From: Prolixibacter denitrificans
GTDB taxonomy: Bacteria > Bacteroidota > Bacteroidia > Bacteroidales > Prolixibacteraceae
Direction: 5' to 3'
DNA length: 64,000 nucleotides
NCBI RefSeq assembly: GCF_003014495.1
Contig: NZ_PYGC01000012.1
Location: 62,001-126,000, forward strand
Positions 28,132 to 37,581 of the stretch are shown here, one piece after another. How positions within the stretch are numbered: position 1 is the stretch's first letter; the number at the start of each line of letters is the position of its first letter. Position numbers and translations under genes: made by a program. The notes beneath the pieces were generated by a model, which saw only the letters and a program-made list of their open reading frames with translations, was not told the DNA's origin and did no database searches.

Positions 28132-28139
28132 TAATTTTG
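28132..28139 (+). promoter_or_regulatory. -7 box of the sulfur assimilation operon
   Basis: TAATTTTG is an exact match to the Bacteroidota -7 consensus TAnnTTTG. A good TTTG -33 box at 19-21 nt upstream is not seen (AAAGGTGG is there). A start of transcription near 28146 would place the leader peptide ATG about 16 nt into the transcript. Confidence 0.55.
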
Positions 28140-28161
28140 GGAGCATAAACAAACGAGAATA

Positions 28162-28257
28162 ATGAGAAATTTCACTTCAAATATGAATATGTGTATGTGC
28201 AGCATGATGATGTGTATGTGCAGAGCTATTCGTATGCGGAAGTGGACCTCAGGATAA
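28162..28257 (+). CDS. Met/Cys-rich leader peptide of the sulfate assimilation operon
   Basis: A 31-codon frame missed by size cut-offs. Residues 8-20 plus the preceding Asn read NMNMCMCSMMMCMC; in total 9 Met and 4 Cys of 31 residues. The stretch ATGTGTATGTGCAG occurs twice, 21 nt apart (28189 and 28210), each giving Met-Cys-Met-Cys. After the last Cys codon (28219-28221) the frame continues 11 codons to TAA at 28255. It sits between a consensus -7 box and a strong terminator in front of cysD. The product is probably irrelevant; what matters is whether the ribosome stalls on Met/Cys codons. No transcription factor gene is nearby. Confidence 0.85.
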   Translation: MRNFTSNMNMCMCSMMMCMCRAIRMRKWTSG

Positions 28258-28322
28258 AAGATAAGCCTTTACAAGGTTGAGGAAAAGATAAAGCCCTTCT
28301 GCATCGCAGAGGGGCTTTTTTT
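28235..28322 (+). promoter_or_regulatory. Attenuator: antiterminator and rho-independent terminator ahead of cysD
   Basis: Terminator: AAGCCCTTCTGC (28291-28302), loop ATC, GCAGAGGGGCTT (28306-28317), 12 bp with one G-U, then Ts to 28322. Competitor: TGCGGAAG (28235-28242), 14 nt past the last Cys codon, pairs over 8 nt (one G-U) with CTTCTGCA (28296-28303), i.e. the left arm of the terminator. An enclosed CCTCA/TGAGG stem (28247-28251 / 28278-28282) would stack inside. A ribosome stalled at Met/Cys codons leaves 28235-28242 free (read-through); one reaching the stop at 28255 covers it (termination). Confidence 0.8.
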
Positions 28323-28379
28323 ATGTCTATATCCGGATTTTCATCAGATACCAAAAACCAAATCATAATCAATCAAAAG

Positions 28380-29276
28380 ATGAGTTTAAACCATTTACAA
28401 CAACTGGAGGCCGAAGGAATCTACGTGATTCGGGAAGTGGCCTGGCGTTTTAAAAGGCCGGTATTGCTCTTCTCAGGAGGTAAGGATTCCATCGTGATGT
28501 TTCACCTGGCCCGGAAGGCTTTCTGGCCCGAACCGATTCCGTTTCCGCTGCTGCATATCGACACGGGACATAACTTTCCGGAAACGCTGGCTTATCGTGA
28601 TCGGCTGGTGAAGGAAAGCAACAGCCAATTAATCGTGCGAAGTGTGGAAGATTCTATCGCACAGGGAAAAGCGGTTGAAGAGACCGGCATTCATGCCAGT
28701 CGAAACAAGTTGCAGACCGTCACCTTACTGGATGCCCTGGAAGAATTACAGGTGGATGCTGCTCTGGGAGGCGGTCGGCGAGATGAAGAGAAAGCCCGGG
28801 CTAAGGAGCGTTTCTTTTCGCACCGTGACGATTTCGGGCAGTGGGATCCCAAGAATCAGCGGCCCGAATTGTGGAGCCTCTATAATTCGCATCATGCGGA
28901 AGACGAGCACTTCCGGGTATTTCCCATCAGCAACTGGACAGAGATGGATGTGTGGCAGTATATTTTGCGGGAAGAGATTCCCATTCCATCGCTTTACTTC
29001 TCGCACGAGCGACCGGTCATCGAGCGTGATGGAATTTTGCTGGCCGATTCTCCTTATCTCGTGAAGACGGAAGATGAAAGACCGGTTTTAAAAGAGGTTC
29101 GTTGCCGCACGATTGGCGATATGACCTGTACCGGGGTAACGGTGTCACCCGCTTCTTCGCTTGACGAAATCATCGCCGAAGTAGCAGCCACCCGTGTCAC
29201 CGAGAGAGGCGGTCGGGCCGATGACAAACGGTCCGAATCGGCCATGGAGGATCGCAAAATAGCCGGGTATTTCTAA
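28380..29276 (+). CDS. cysD: Sulfate adenylyltransferase subunit 2 (ATP sulfurylase small subunit)
   Basis: 298 residues from the ATG at 28380; the longer frame from 28323 begins within the terminator tail and is rejected. PP-loop SGGKDSIVMFHL near residue 40, GGGRRDEEKARAKER and the C-terminal GGRADDKRSESAMEDRK are CysD hallmarks. With CysN it makes adenosine 5'-phosphosulfate from sulfate and ATP. First structural gene of the operon, directly behind the Met/Cys attenuator. Confidence 0.97.
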   Translation: MSLNHLQQLEAEGIYVIREVAWRFKRPVLLFSGGKDSIVMFHLARKAFWPEPIPFPLLHIDTGHNFPETLAYRDRLVKESNSQLIVRSVEDSIAQGKAVEETGIHASRNKLQTVTLLDALEELQVDAALGGGRRDEEKARAKERFFSHRDDFGQWDPKNQRPELWSLYNSHHAEDEHFRVFPISNWTEMDVWQYILREEIPIPSLYFSHERPVIERDGILLADSPYLVKTEDERPVLKEVRCRTIGDMTCTGVTVSPASSLDEIIAEVAATRVTERGGRADDKRSESAMEDRKIAGYF

Positions 29277-29291
29277 TTCAACACATCACAC

Positions 29292-30560
29292 ATGACAACA
29301 TCAGCTATTACACATAACAGTTATCTCGATATGGATCTGCTGCGCTTTACCACCGCGGGCAGCGTGGACGATGGTAAGAGTACCCTGATAGGGCGCTTGC
29401 TGTACGATTCCAAATCCATTTTCGACGACCAGGTAGCCGACCTCGAAAAGGTGAGCAGCCGTACCGGAGAAGGATTGAACCTGGCTTTGCTGACCGATGG
29501 CCTTCGCGCCGAACGGGAGCAGGGCATTACCATCGACGTGGCATATCGCTATTTTGCCACGCCTAAACGCAAATTCATTATTGCCGATACTCCCGGACAC
29601 TTGCAGTATACCCGGAACATGGTGACCGGAGCTTCCACAGCCGATTTGGCCATTATCCTTATCGATGCCAAACAGGGCGTAGTGGAGCAAACCCGCCGTC
29701 ACACCTTTATTGCCAACTTGCTGGGCATTGAACACATCGTAGTCTGCATCAACAAGATTGATTTGGTCGATTATGACGAAGCCGTCTTTAATCGCATTGT
29801 TGCTGACTTCGATATGGTGAAGAAAGAGTTGAATACAGATGTGACTTTCATTCCTGTAAGCGCTTTAAAAGGCGATAACGTGGTCTCGCGGTCCGAAAAA
29901 CTGCCGTGGTACAAAGGTCCGTCGCTGCTTCAGTTGCTGGAAGGGATTCAGGTTCGTGTGCCCGACGCCGGTGAACTGTTCACTTTCCCGATTCAGGGCC
30001 GTGTAGGGCAAAATGGAAACAGTCGCTACACCGGGCGTATCAGCAGCGGAGTATTACGCCCGGGAACAACGGTGCGAGTGCATCCATCCGGTGAAGAAAC
30101 TACGGTGGAAGCTATTGAGCTATACCAGGAAGTGAAGCAGGAGGCTTTGCCCGGTGAATCGGTTTCGTTGCAATTGTCCGGAGTACAGTTGTTCAATCGT
30201 GGTCACCTTCTGGCGGATGCCGAAGCAAAAATTCGGTACACCCGGCATGTGTTAGTAGACACCTGCTGGTTTAGTGAAACGCCGTTGCAAAAGAACCACT
30301 CTTACATTCTTGCTCACGTAACCGGCGAGACAAGCGCGGTAGTTGCCCAGGTGGAAGATAAGATAGACTTCGGTAACCTGGAACGACTCAAAGGTGAGCA
30401 GACCATCGGGGTAAATGATATTGCCACGCTTTCACTGCAACTGGAGGAAGAAATTCCTGCTATTGCCTACCGGGAAAACCGGACATTGGGCAGCATCATT
30501 CTGATTGATCCGGATACGCACCAAACAGTGGCTGCCGGAATGATTATCAACCGGAAATAA
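29292..30560 (+). CDS. cysN: Sulfate adenylyltransferase subunit 1 (GTPase subunit)
   Basis: 422 residues, EF-Tu-like GTPase: G1 AGSVDDGKSTL, switch II ADTPGHLQYTRNM, G4 NKIDLVD, followed by two beta-barrel domains. GTP hydrolysis drives the unfavourable sulfate activation by CysD. No CysC (APS kinase) domain is fused at the C-terminus, unlike CysNC. 15 bp after cysD. Confidence 0.97.
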   Translation: MTTSAITHNSYLDMDLLRFTTAGSVDDGKSTLIGRLLYDSKSIFDDQVADLEKVSSRTGEGLNLALLTDGLRAEREQGITIDVAYRYFATPKRKFIIADTPGHLQYTRNMVTGASTADLAIILIDAKQGVVEQTRRHTFIANLLGIEHIVVCINKIDLVDYDEAVFNRIVADFDMVKKELNTDVTFIPVSALKGDNVVSRSEKLPWYKGPSLLQLLEGIQVRVPDAGELFTFPIQGRVGQNGNSRYTGRISSGVLRPGTTVRVHPSGEETTVEAIELYQEVKQEALPGESVSLQLSGVQLFNRGHLLADAEAKIRYTRHVLVDTCWFSETPLQKNHSYILAHVTGETSAVVAQVEDKIDFGNLERLKGEQTIGVNDIATLSLQLEEEIPAIAYRENRTLGSIILIDPDTHQTVAAGMIINRK

Positions 30561-30569
30561 CCGACGACG

Positions 30570-30797
30570 ATGAGAGAGAAAGCCTACCGTAGTCTGTTGA
30601 AGAGTGTCTCATGGCGGGCCCTGGGAACAATCGATACTATTTTGATTTCCTGGTTGATTACCCATAAAATCATGTTTGCGCTTTCTATTGGCGGTGTGGA
30701 GGTCTTTACCAAGATGTTCCTCTATTTTCTGCATGAGCGAGCGTGGAATCGCGTTGGGATTGGGAAGCACGATGAAAAACCGGAGTACGAAATTTAA
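30570..30797 (+). CDS. DUF2061 small membrane protein
   Basis: 75 residues: KSVSWRALGTIDTILISWLIT and the second hydrophobic segment ending FLYFLHERAWNRV are the DUF2061 signature. This family is repeatedly found inside sulfate-assimilation operons of Bacteroidota. Two membrane helices; role unknown, perhaps in sulfur oxyanion handling. Spaced 9 bp after cysN and 12 bp before the next gene, so firmly within the operon. Confidence 0.88.
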   Translation: MREKAYRSLLKSVSWRALGTIDTILISWLITHKIMFALSIGGVEVFTKMFLYFLHERAWNRVGIGKHDEKPEYEI

Positions 30798-30809
30798 AAA
30801 CGAACAGCG

Positions 30810-31277
30810 ATGAGTCGAAATGAGAAAACCTATCTGCCCATTACCCTCGATATTACCGGGCGAAAAATCCTGGTGATTGGCGGTGGCCCGGATGCTGCGA
30901 AGAAACTGAAGATCTTGCTTCGGTTTACCCGCGATGTGGAAGTGTTGGCCGAAACCGTTTGTGACGAAATCCGGGAAACCGGAGTCGTTTGCCACGAAAA
31001 GCCTTACACTCCGGCTATACTCGACGATTATGTTCTGGTGTATGTCTGCCTGAATGACCCGGATATGGAACAGAGAATTCGTCGTGATGGCGATGAGCGG
31101 CGTGTACTGGTCAATGTGCACGACAAACCCGATTTGTGCCGCTTCGTTTCGCCAGCTATTTACCGGAAGGATAACATTAGCGTGTCGGTGGGCTCGGATT
31201 CAAAAAATGTATACGAGGCCATCGCTATTCGTGATTTAATCAGAGAATTCCTTGAGAAAAATTACTTCAGAAATTAA
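30810..31277 (+). CDS. Precorrin-2 dehydrogenase/sirohydrochlorin ferrochelatase-type siroheme synthase domain
   Basis: 155 residues corresponding to the N-terminal part of CysG (Met8/YlnF type). Starts YLPITLDITGRKILVIGGGPDAAKK, where the GGG.xAAxK loop binds NAD. The conserved VNVHDKPDLCRFVSPAIY and ISVSVGSDSKN segments follow. Oxidises precorrin-2 and may insert iron to make siroheme for CysI. The methyltransferase needed before it is encoded at 35659 in the same operon, so the CysG functions are split. Length is at the short end of the family. Confidence 0.9.
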   Translation: MSRNEKTYLPITLDITGRKILVIGGGPDAAKKLKILLRFTRDVEVLAETVCDEIRETGVVCHEKPYTPAILDDYVLVYVCLNDPDMEQRIRRDGDERRVLVNVHDKPDLCRFVSPAIYRKDNISVSVGSDSKNVYEAIAIRDLIREFLEKNYFRN

Positions 31278-31280
31278 CGT

Positions 31281-33056
31281 ATGAGCAACCTATTAGGACT
31301 TTTGAATGACAAACAGCAACAACTGGTTGGCGATTTGACCAGTGGTTTGCAACGCGACCAGCTGCTATGGCTGAGCGGTTACCTGGCCGGTCTGGGGGAA
31401 GGTTCCGGCGAAAAGCCCGCCGCAGCTTTAACCGGAACGCAGCAGGTTCCGCTGACGATATTATTTGGAACGCATACCGGTCACAGTGAAGCATTGGCCA
31501 ATCAGTTGGCCGAAAGGGCTCGCGAGCTCGGCATTGATGCGGAAGCGACCGTGATGGAAGATTATGACGTGCAGGAGTTACCCGATGCCGTAAACCTGCT
31601 CGTGATTGTGAGTACGGATGGCGAAGGAGAACCTCCGCTGAATGCGCTCGACTTCCTGGAATACCTGCAGGGTGAACGCTGCCGCGAATTGACCGGGCTG
31701 AATTATGCCGTGCTCGGATTGGGTGACCTTAGTTATAAGCAGTATTGCCAAACGGGCATCGATTTCGATGTGGCGTTGGAAGGCAAAGGCGCCAACCGAT
31801 TGCTGGAGTTGGTGAAATGTGATGTGGATTATCACGAAGATGCCCGCAATTGGAGTGATGGCGTGCTCGAAATTCTAAAACAACAAAAAGGAACCGTTTC
31901 CGATGCGTCCGTAACCGCTTCGGATAGCGTGACTCCCGCGGTTGTTTACGATCGGCAGAATCCTTTTAAAGCCAAAGTGCTTGAAAAGATTAAGCTGAGC
32001 GGAAGAGGTTCCGGCAAAGAGGTTTATCACCTGGAATTGTTGCTTCGTGATTCGGGACTGACTTATGAGCCGGGCGATACGGTGGGGATTTTCTGCGACA
32101 ATCCGCCGGAACTGGTGGAGAAGGTATTGGAGATTACCGGCTTCGACCGCAATGAGCAGGTGACGATTAAGAACGGGACGCATTCGCTGGAAACCGCTTT
32201 ACGCCATCACCTGGAATTATCGGTGTTGAACCGCGCAGTATTGGAAAGCTACCGCGAATTGACCGGCAATGAGATTCTGGGTGATTTGCTGAATGACGAG
32301 CAGGCGCTGGATACCTATCTCTATGGACATGATGTGGTCGATTTGCTGACTGATTTTCTTGCGGAATTGGAAATTGCAGGACTGGTGTCCGTACTGACAT
32401 CGCTGCAACCCCGGATGTATTCCATCTCATCGAGTCAGGCAGCTCATCCGGAGGAACTGCACCTCACCGTTGCGGCCGTGCGCTACGACAATCATGACCG
32501 TCGCCGCCACGGTGCTTGTTCGACCTTCCTGTCCGACCGGGTAGAAGCGGGTTCAGAGATTCCGATTTTCATCGAGAAGAATCGGAACTTCAAATTACCC
32601 GAACAAAATGAAGCGCCACTTATCATGGTGGGAGCCGGAACTGGAATTGCTCCGTACCGGAGCTTTGTGCAACACCGTCAGAAACTAAAGGCGAAAGGTG
32701 ATTCGTGGTTGTTCTTTGGCGATCGGCAATTCTTCACCGACTTTCTGTACCAGGCCGAGTGGCAGAAATTCCTGAAAAAGGGATCGCTGGGACAGCTTAC
32801 GGTAGCCTTCTCGCGTGACCAGGAAGAGAAGTTGTATGTGCAGCACCGGATGCGTGAACACGGCCGTCAGTTATACGAATGGTTGCAACGGGGCGCTTAT
32901 TTCTACGTGTGTGGCGATAAAATCCACATGGCCAAAGATGTTCATCAGACGCTTTTGGAGATTGTGGCGACCGAAGGGGGTATGACGCCCGAAAAAGCCG
33001 AAGAGTACCTGAAAGATCTGAAAAAGCAGCGCCGTTACCAGCTGGATGTGTATTAA
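31281..33056 (+). CDS. cysJ: Assimilatory sulfite reductase flavoprotein subunit
   Basis: 591 residues, close to E. coli CysJ in size. N-terminal flavodoxin domain with FMN loop [19 protein letters not shown] (about 60-200); FAD domain with [13 protein letters not shown] domain with [15 protein letters not shown] and a terminal Tyr (QLDVY) as in the ferredoxin-reductase family. Passes electrons from NADPH to CysI. 3 bp after the siroheme gene. Confidence 0.96.
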   Translation: MSNLLGLLNDKQQQLVGDLTSGLQRDQLLWLSGYLAGLGEGSGEKPAAALTGTQQVPLTILFGTHTGHSEALANQLAERARELGIDAEATVMEDYDVQELPDAVNLLVIVSTDGEGEPPLNALDFLEYLQGERCRELTGLNYAVLGLGDLSYKQYCQTGIDFDVALEGKGANRLLELVKCDVDYHEDARNWSDGVLEILKQQKGTVSDASVTASDSVTPAVVYDRQNPFKAKVLEKIKLSGRGSGKEVYHLELLLRDSGLTYEPGDTVGIFCDNPPELVEKVLEITGFDRNEQVTIKNGTHSLETALRHHLELSVLNRAVLESYRELTGNEILGDLLNDEQALDTYLYGHDVVDLLTDFLAELEIAGLVSVLTSLQPRMYSISSSQAAHPEELHLTVAAVRYDNHDRRRHGACSTFLSDRVEAGSEIPIFIEKNRNFKLPEQNEAPLIMVGAGTGIAPYRSFVQHRQKLKAKGDSWLFFGDRQFFTDFLYQAEWQKFLKKGSLGQLTVAFSRDQEEKLYVQHRMREHGRQLYEWLQRGAYFYVCGDKIHMAKDVHQTLLEIVATEGGMTPEKAEEYLKDLKKQRRYQLDVY

Positions 33057-33072
33057 CCTCAAAACAAAAACA

Positions 33073-34770
33073 ATGAGCGAGCAAATTAACTGGGATGTTT
33101 TATCCGAACTGGAAAAATTAAAATACGATAGTAACTATCTGCGGGGCACGTTGACGGAGAGTTTAGCCGATCCGATTACCGGTGCCATTGCCGCAGCCGA
33201 TCAACAGATATCGAAGTTTCATGGCATTTATCAACAGCAGGACCGTGACTTGGAGCTGGAACGCAAGAAACAAAAGCTGGAACCGGCCTGGTCGTTCCTT
33301 ATCCGGGTACGGTTGCCGGGAGGTATTGCCACAGGCGAGCAGTGGCTGACCATGGACAGTCTGAGCGATACCCATGCCAACAGTACCTTGAAGTTGACAA
33401 CCCGTCAGGCCTTTCAGCTGCATGGTGTATTCAAGCGGAAGCTAAAGTCCACCATTCAGGGCATTAATCGGTCGCTGCTGGATACGATTGCCGCCTGTGG
33501 AGACGTGAACCGGAATGTGATGGCGAGCCCAAATCCTTACGGTTCGAAAGTGCATGGCGAAATACAGGATATTGCCCGTCAGTTGAGCGCCCACCTGCTG
33601 CCGCAAACACCAGCTTATCACGAAATCTGGCTGGATAAAAAGTTAGTGGCTGGCGGACAGCAGGAAATTGAGCCGTTGTATGGTAAGCGTTACCTCCCGC
33701 GTAAATTCAAAATTGGTATCGCCATTCCGCCGAACAACGACACCGATATCTTTTCGCAGGATGTGGGCCTGATTGCCATCGAAGAGAATGGAAAACTGGC
33801 CGGATTTAACGTCGCTGTTGGCGGCGGCATGGGCTCTACTTTTGGACGGAACGACACGTACCCGCGGGTAGGAAATGTGCTTGGCTTTGCCACCCCCGAT
33901 CAAGTGTTGGACGTGGTAGAGAAAGTTGTGTTGATTCAGCGCGATAACGGGAACCGGGAAGATCGGAAACGGGCGCGTTTGAAATATACCATCGATTCGT
34001 ACGGGCTCGATTGGTTTGTGAAAGAGTTACACGAAAGACTCGGTTATGAGTTGGAGGCCGAACGCTCGTACACGTTTACCCGTAACGGCGACGACTATGG
34101 ATGGCACGAGAATGATGGTCGCTGGTACTACACGCTCTTCATCGAAGGCGGCCGGGTGAAAAACACCGGGACTTACCAGTTGAAAACAGCCTTGCGGGAG
34201 GTAGCGAAACTGGGGTTGTGCGATTTCCGACTGACCGGAAACCAGAACCTGGTGCTGGGCAATATTGCTGCCGGAGATAAGAAAAAGATAACCGATACCT
34301 TGCAGCAGTGGGGGGTTATCCAGGAGGAGTTGTCCGGGCTGCGACGCAATTCCATCGCTTGTGTGGCGTTGAACACCTGTCCCTTGGCTTTCGCCGAAGC
34401 AGAACGTTACCTGCCTTCACTGATTACAAAGATTGAGAAACTATTGGACGAAGTTGGACTATTTCAGGATGAGATCGTGATACGGATGACAGGTTGCCCG
34501 AACGGTTGCGGGCGTCCTTCGCTGGCAGAGATAGGCCTGATTGGTAAATCGCTGGGACATTATAACCTCTACCTGGGCGGTGGCTTTTCCGGCGAACGCC
34601 TGAACAACCTCTATCGCGAAACGCTCACAGAGGAAGAGATACTGGAAACGCTGCGTCCGCTGTTAAAACAGTACGCTGAAGAACGAGAAGAAGGCGAACG
34701 CTTTGGTGATTTTGTTATTCGTGCAGGAATTGTGAAAGAAATTAAGGAAGGAGCAGAATTCAGACACTGA
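33073..34770 (+). CDS. cysI: Assimilatory sulfite reductase hemoprotein subunit
   Basis: 565 residues from the ATG at 33073; a Met at 33046 overlaps the cysJ end and is rejected. The siroheme-4Fe-4S ligands are Cys430 and Cys436 (ACVALNTC) and Cys475 and Cys479 (TGCPNGC), matching the spacing of the E. coli enzyme. Reduces sulfite to sulfide with six electrons from CysJ. A 62-bp gap with a GC-rich inverted repeat (GCCGGT/ACCGGC) but no clear T-run follows. Confidence 0.97.
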   Translation: MSEQINWDVLSELEKLKYDSNYLRGTLTESLADPITGAIAAADQQISKFHGIYQQQDRDLELERKKQKLEPAWSFLIRVRLPGGIATGEQWLTMDSLSDTHANSTLKLTTRQAFQLHGVFKRKLKSTIQGINRSLLDTIAACGDVNRNVMASPNPYGSKVHGEIQDIARQLSAHLLPQTPAYHEIWLDKKLVAGGQQEIEPLYGKRYLPRKFKIGIAIPPNNDTDIFSQDVGLIAIEENGKLAGFNVAVGGGMGSTFGRNDTYPRVGNVLGFATPDQVLDVVEKVVLIQRDNGNREDRKRARLKYTIDSYGLDWFVKELHERLGYELEAERSYTFTRNGDDYGWHENDGRWYYTLFIEGGRVKNTGTYQLKTALREVAKLGLCDFRLTGNQNLVLGNIAAGDKKKITDTLQQWGVIQEELSGLRRNSIACVALNTCPLAFAEAERYLPSLITKIEKLLDEVGLFQDEIVIRMTGCPNGCGRPSLAEIGLIGKSLGHYNLYLGGGFSGERLNNLYRETLTEEEILETLRPLLKQYAEEREEGERFGDFVIRAGIVKEIKEGAEFRH

Positions 34771-34832
34771 TTTGGAATGCCGGTCGGAGGCCGTAGGAAA
34801 GTACCGGCCGGCGCTCCTTTCATTTTAAAAAT

Positions 34833-35681
34833 ATGAGAGAGATAACACACATTAGTATACTGGGCTGTGGCTGGTTAGGAACTTCTTTGGCAAAAGCGTG
34901 GCTGAAAAAAGGTGCCATTGTGAACGGTTCGGTTCGGGATGAGGCGGTTTTTCCGTCACTGGCAGCACAGGGCATTCGTCCCTTCCGGGTGAATGTGGAG
35001 GAGAATGGTATTTTCTCCAACGCCGAAGCTTTTTGGAACTGCGATGTGCTGGTGGTCAGTATTCCGCCGGCCCGTAATGAGCGGGTAACGGAAGTTTATC
35101 CCCGTCTGGCGGAACAGGTGGTTGCTGAAGTGAAGCGTCGAAGCATTCCCCGGGTGGTTTTCATCTCTTCCACATCGGTATATCCTGAAACTGGCGGTGA
35201 AGTAAATGAAGAAACATCCGGTCGGCCGGAGAAACCCTCAGGAATCGCGCTGTGGCAGGCGGAACAGCTTTTTCTGCAGGAAGAATCGTTTCGGACCCTG
35301 GTGGTGAAGCCCGGTGGATTGATTGGTCCGGGGCGTTTACCGGGAAATTTCATCCGGAAAGCCCATCCTTCCCGTCCGGGAAACGTGCCGGTTAACCTGG
35401 TGCACAGCGATGATGTGGTAGAAGCCATCCTGCATCTCACGGAAGTGGAAAAAGATAGTGCTGTTTACAACATCGTCTCGCCGGAACATCCTTTACGGAG
35501 TGAGCTGTATAGCCGGGCGGCAGAACTGCAGGGCATCGGTTTGCCCGATTTCCCGGTAGGAGAAAATGTGAAGTTTAAAACAGTCAGTAGTCAGAAATTA
35601 ATCGATACCGGTTTTCGGTTTACCTACCGGAATCCGTTAGCGGCTTTGGAGGATTTGTATGAACAGAAGGAGAATGATTGA
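34833..35681 (+). CDS. NAD(P)-dependent epimerase/dehydratase-like protein (YeeZ-like)
   Basis: 282 residues with an N-terminal Rossmann motif SILGCGWLGTSLA and ISSTSVYPETGG in the active-site strand; extended-SDR fold of the YeeZ type, in which the usual YxxxK is degenerate (IALWQAEQLF here). Function in sulfur metabolism unknown, but it overlaps the methyltransferase gene by 23 bp, so the two are translationally linked and belong to the operon. Confidence 0.85.
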   Translation: MREITHISILGCGWLGTSLAKAWLKKGAIVNGSVRDEAVFPSLAAQGIRPFRVNVEENGIFSNAEAFWNCDVLVVSIPPARNERVTEVYPRLAEQVVAEVKRRSIPRVVFISSTSVYPETGGEVNEETSGRPEKPSGIALWQAEQLFLQEESFRTLVVKPGGLIGPGRLPGNFIRKAHPSRPGNVPVNLVHSDDVVEAILHLTEVEKDSAVYNIVSPEHPLRSELYSRAAELQGIGLPDFPVGENVKFKTVSSQKLIDTGFRFTYRNPLAALEDLYEQKEND

Positions 35682-36468
35682 ACGGGTACCGGTGTCATTG
35701 GTCGGGGCCGGGCCCGGCGATCCGGAATTGCTGACGGTGAAAGCCCTGAAGCGACTACAGCAGGCTGACGTGTTGCTATACGATGCACTGATAGACGAAC
35801 GCATTCTGGAGGAAACCCGGCCGGATTGCGTAAAGATATATGCTGGAAAAAAGTGCAGTGATGGACAGAATCCACAGGAACGACAGGATGAAATTCACCG
35901 GCAGATGGCTTTGCATTTTCGGAAAGGAAAGCAGGTAGTTCGCCTGAAAGCTGGTGACCCGATGATTTTTGGGCGAGGTATGGAAGAGGTTCGTTTCCTG
36001 GAAAGTGAAAGTATCCCGTGGGAGGTAGTCCCGGGGATCAGTGCAGGGATTGCGGCTTCGTCGGCCTTTGCGTTGCCCCTGACTGAGCGGAATAAAAGCC
36101 GGATGGTGCTGTTTACCAGTGGCTATACATCTTCGGGCGAAACGCCGGGATGTGATCCGTTGGTGTTGGTGATTAAAGAAGGCGGAACGGTTGTGGTGTA
36201 CATGGGCCTGACCAAGTTGCATTGTCTGCTGGAGGTGATGGAGAAAGCGGGCATTGGGAATATTCCATTGATGATCGCCGATCGCGTCAGCCAGGAAGGG
36301 GAGCAGCTCATTGCGGCTACGACCGACAGCGTATTGGAACGCCTGGAAAGCGAGCAGGTTCAGGGGCCTTCACTGGTGATGGTTGGGAAATACCTGGAAA
36401 CATTGGAACCAAAAGAATTGCTGGAATCGCTTCATCAGCAGCTACCGGATGCATCGCTGTTGACTTAG
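35659..36468 (+). CDS. cobA: Uroporphyrinogen-III C-methyltransferase
   Basis: 269 residues; start at 35659 or Met6 at 35674. SVSLVGAGPGDPELLTVKA-type N-terminus (here VSLVGAGPGDPELLTVKAL), YDALID, RLKAGDPMIFGRGMEE and TVVVYMG are the canonical SUMT motifs. Makes precorrin-2 from uroporphyrinogen III for siroheme, serving CysI. Last gene of the operon; converges with the next gene leaving 9 bp. Confidence 0.95.
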   Translation: MNRRRMIERVPVSLVGAGPGDPELLTVKALKRLQQADVLLYDALIDERILEETRPDCVKIYAGKKCSDGQNPQERQDEIHRQMALHFRKGKQVVRLKAGDPMIFGRGMEEVRFLESESIPWEVVPGISAGIAASSAFALPLTERNKSRMVLFTSGYTSSGETPGCDPLVLVIKEGGTVVVYMGLTKLHCLLEVMEKAGIGNIPLMIADRVSQEGEQLIAATTDSVLERLESEQVQGPSLVMVGKYLETLEPKELLESLHQQLPDASLLT

Positions 36469-36477
36469 ACCGTGGGC

Positions 36478-37377
36478 TCATTTTTTTTCTTCCGCAAGAA
36501 GATCGGAGAACAGATCTTTCTCGGGTTCCAGAATGTGTACGTGTTGCTCCAGATCGACATCCATTTCGCGGATGGAGAAGGCGAGAATGGCGGCCAGGAT
36601 GCTTTTATTCCGATCGGGACCGAAGTCGGCTTCCACGTGTTTAAGTAACGGGCCCAGTTCGTCGGGCATGTTATGCGCCCGGGCAATTTCCCGGACACGG
36701 ATGTAACGAATGTGGTAATTGGTGATTTCGTGGTAACGTAACAGTTCCCTGAGGGTGAAGATTTCGTCATCCCAAACGGCAACCAGGTTGTTGTTCAGGC
36801 TAGTGCTCATCTCGTCATGCCATTTCCAGATATCTTCAAACTCAGAGGCGTATATCTTTTGTGGATCGAAATAGTATTCGTCCATGATTTCAAGGTACTT
36901 CCGTTTGTGGTTGTAAGGATAAGGAGGAATGAAATCGAAGTCATCCAGGTCGGCTATTTTGTCATCTTTCAGGTAGCAAAGGTCGATTCGAAAGGCGCTG
37001 AGCTTATCCGGAGAACATTGCAGAAAGCGGATACCGATGATGTCGAATTCGCAGTGGAAATATTCCTCGAACGTATAAGGATTATGGAAAACGTGTCGCC
37101 GAATCTTATCATTCAATGCTTTTTCGTACTCAGGTTTTAGCAGAATGTTTTGCCGCCGTAATTCTTTTCTTACTTCTTTCAGTGTGATATATGGCGTCAC
37201 TTCGATGTACTTGTAAAAGCGGTACGGATTGGTTTTCTCCGGATGGGGAAGCGTGACTGTAACCGAAGTGGATGACGGCCAGGAACCGTAGCCGGAACGA
37301 TAAGTGGGAGTGAAGAGCCAGGAAAAGAATTTCACAAAGAGTATCACAAAAGTGATGATGAGCAGAATATCAAGCAT
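36478..37377 (-). CDS. Membrane-anchored protein of unknown function
   Basis: 299 residues. One N-terminal membrane helix (MLDILLIITFVILFVKFFSW) then a soluble, aromatic-rich and charged domain without recognisable motif; His/Asp/Glu are abundant (DEYYFDPQKI, HEITNYHIRYIRVREIARAH). Good codon usage and clean ends make it real. I do not recognise a family. Converges with cobA. Confidence 0.75.
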   Translation of the reverse strand: MLDILLIITFVILFVKFFSWLFTPTYRSGYGSWPSSTSVTVTLPHPEKTNPYRFYKYIEVTPYITLKEVRKELRRQNILLKPEYEKALNDKIRRHVFHNPYTFEEYFHCEFDIIGIRFLQCSPDKLSAFRIDLCYLKDDKIADLDDFDFIPPYPYNHKRKYLEIMDEYYFDPQKIYASEFEDIWKWHDEMSTSLNNNLVAVWDDEIFTLRELLRYHEITNYHIRYIRVREIARAHNMPDELGPLLKHVEADFGPDRNKSILAAILAFSIREMDVDLEQHVHILEPEKDLFSDLLAEEKK

Positions 37378-37581
37378 GGTTCGCGGTTTTGAGAATCGGT
37401 TACGAACCGGGTTAGTATTTGGGTTAACTATCTTAATTTAACGCTTTTATTTCGGATAGTCAATGCTAAATCTGAACAGTGCTATCAATGATTCAATAAG
37501 TTATGAAAAATAGGATGAATGATTCAGGGTGTTTGTGTAGTTACTTGTCTTCTGTTTTTAACATCATCCAAATTCAAACCT

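Noticed and set aside
28323-28379. N-terminal extension of cysD
   Set aside because: It begins within the T-run of the attenuator terminator and does not resemble CysD; the ATG at 28380 is right for the family.
34771-34832. Terminator between cysI and the SDR gene
   Set aside because: An inverted repeat GCCGGT/ACCGGC is present but no T-run follows, and the downstream genes belong to siroheme synthesis, so read-through is expected.
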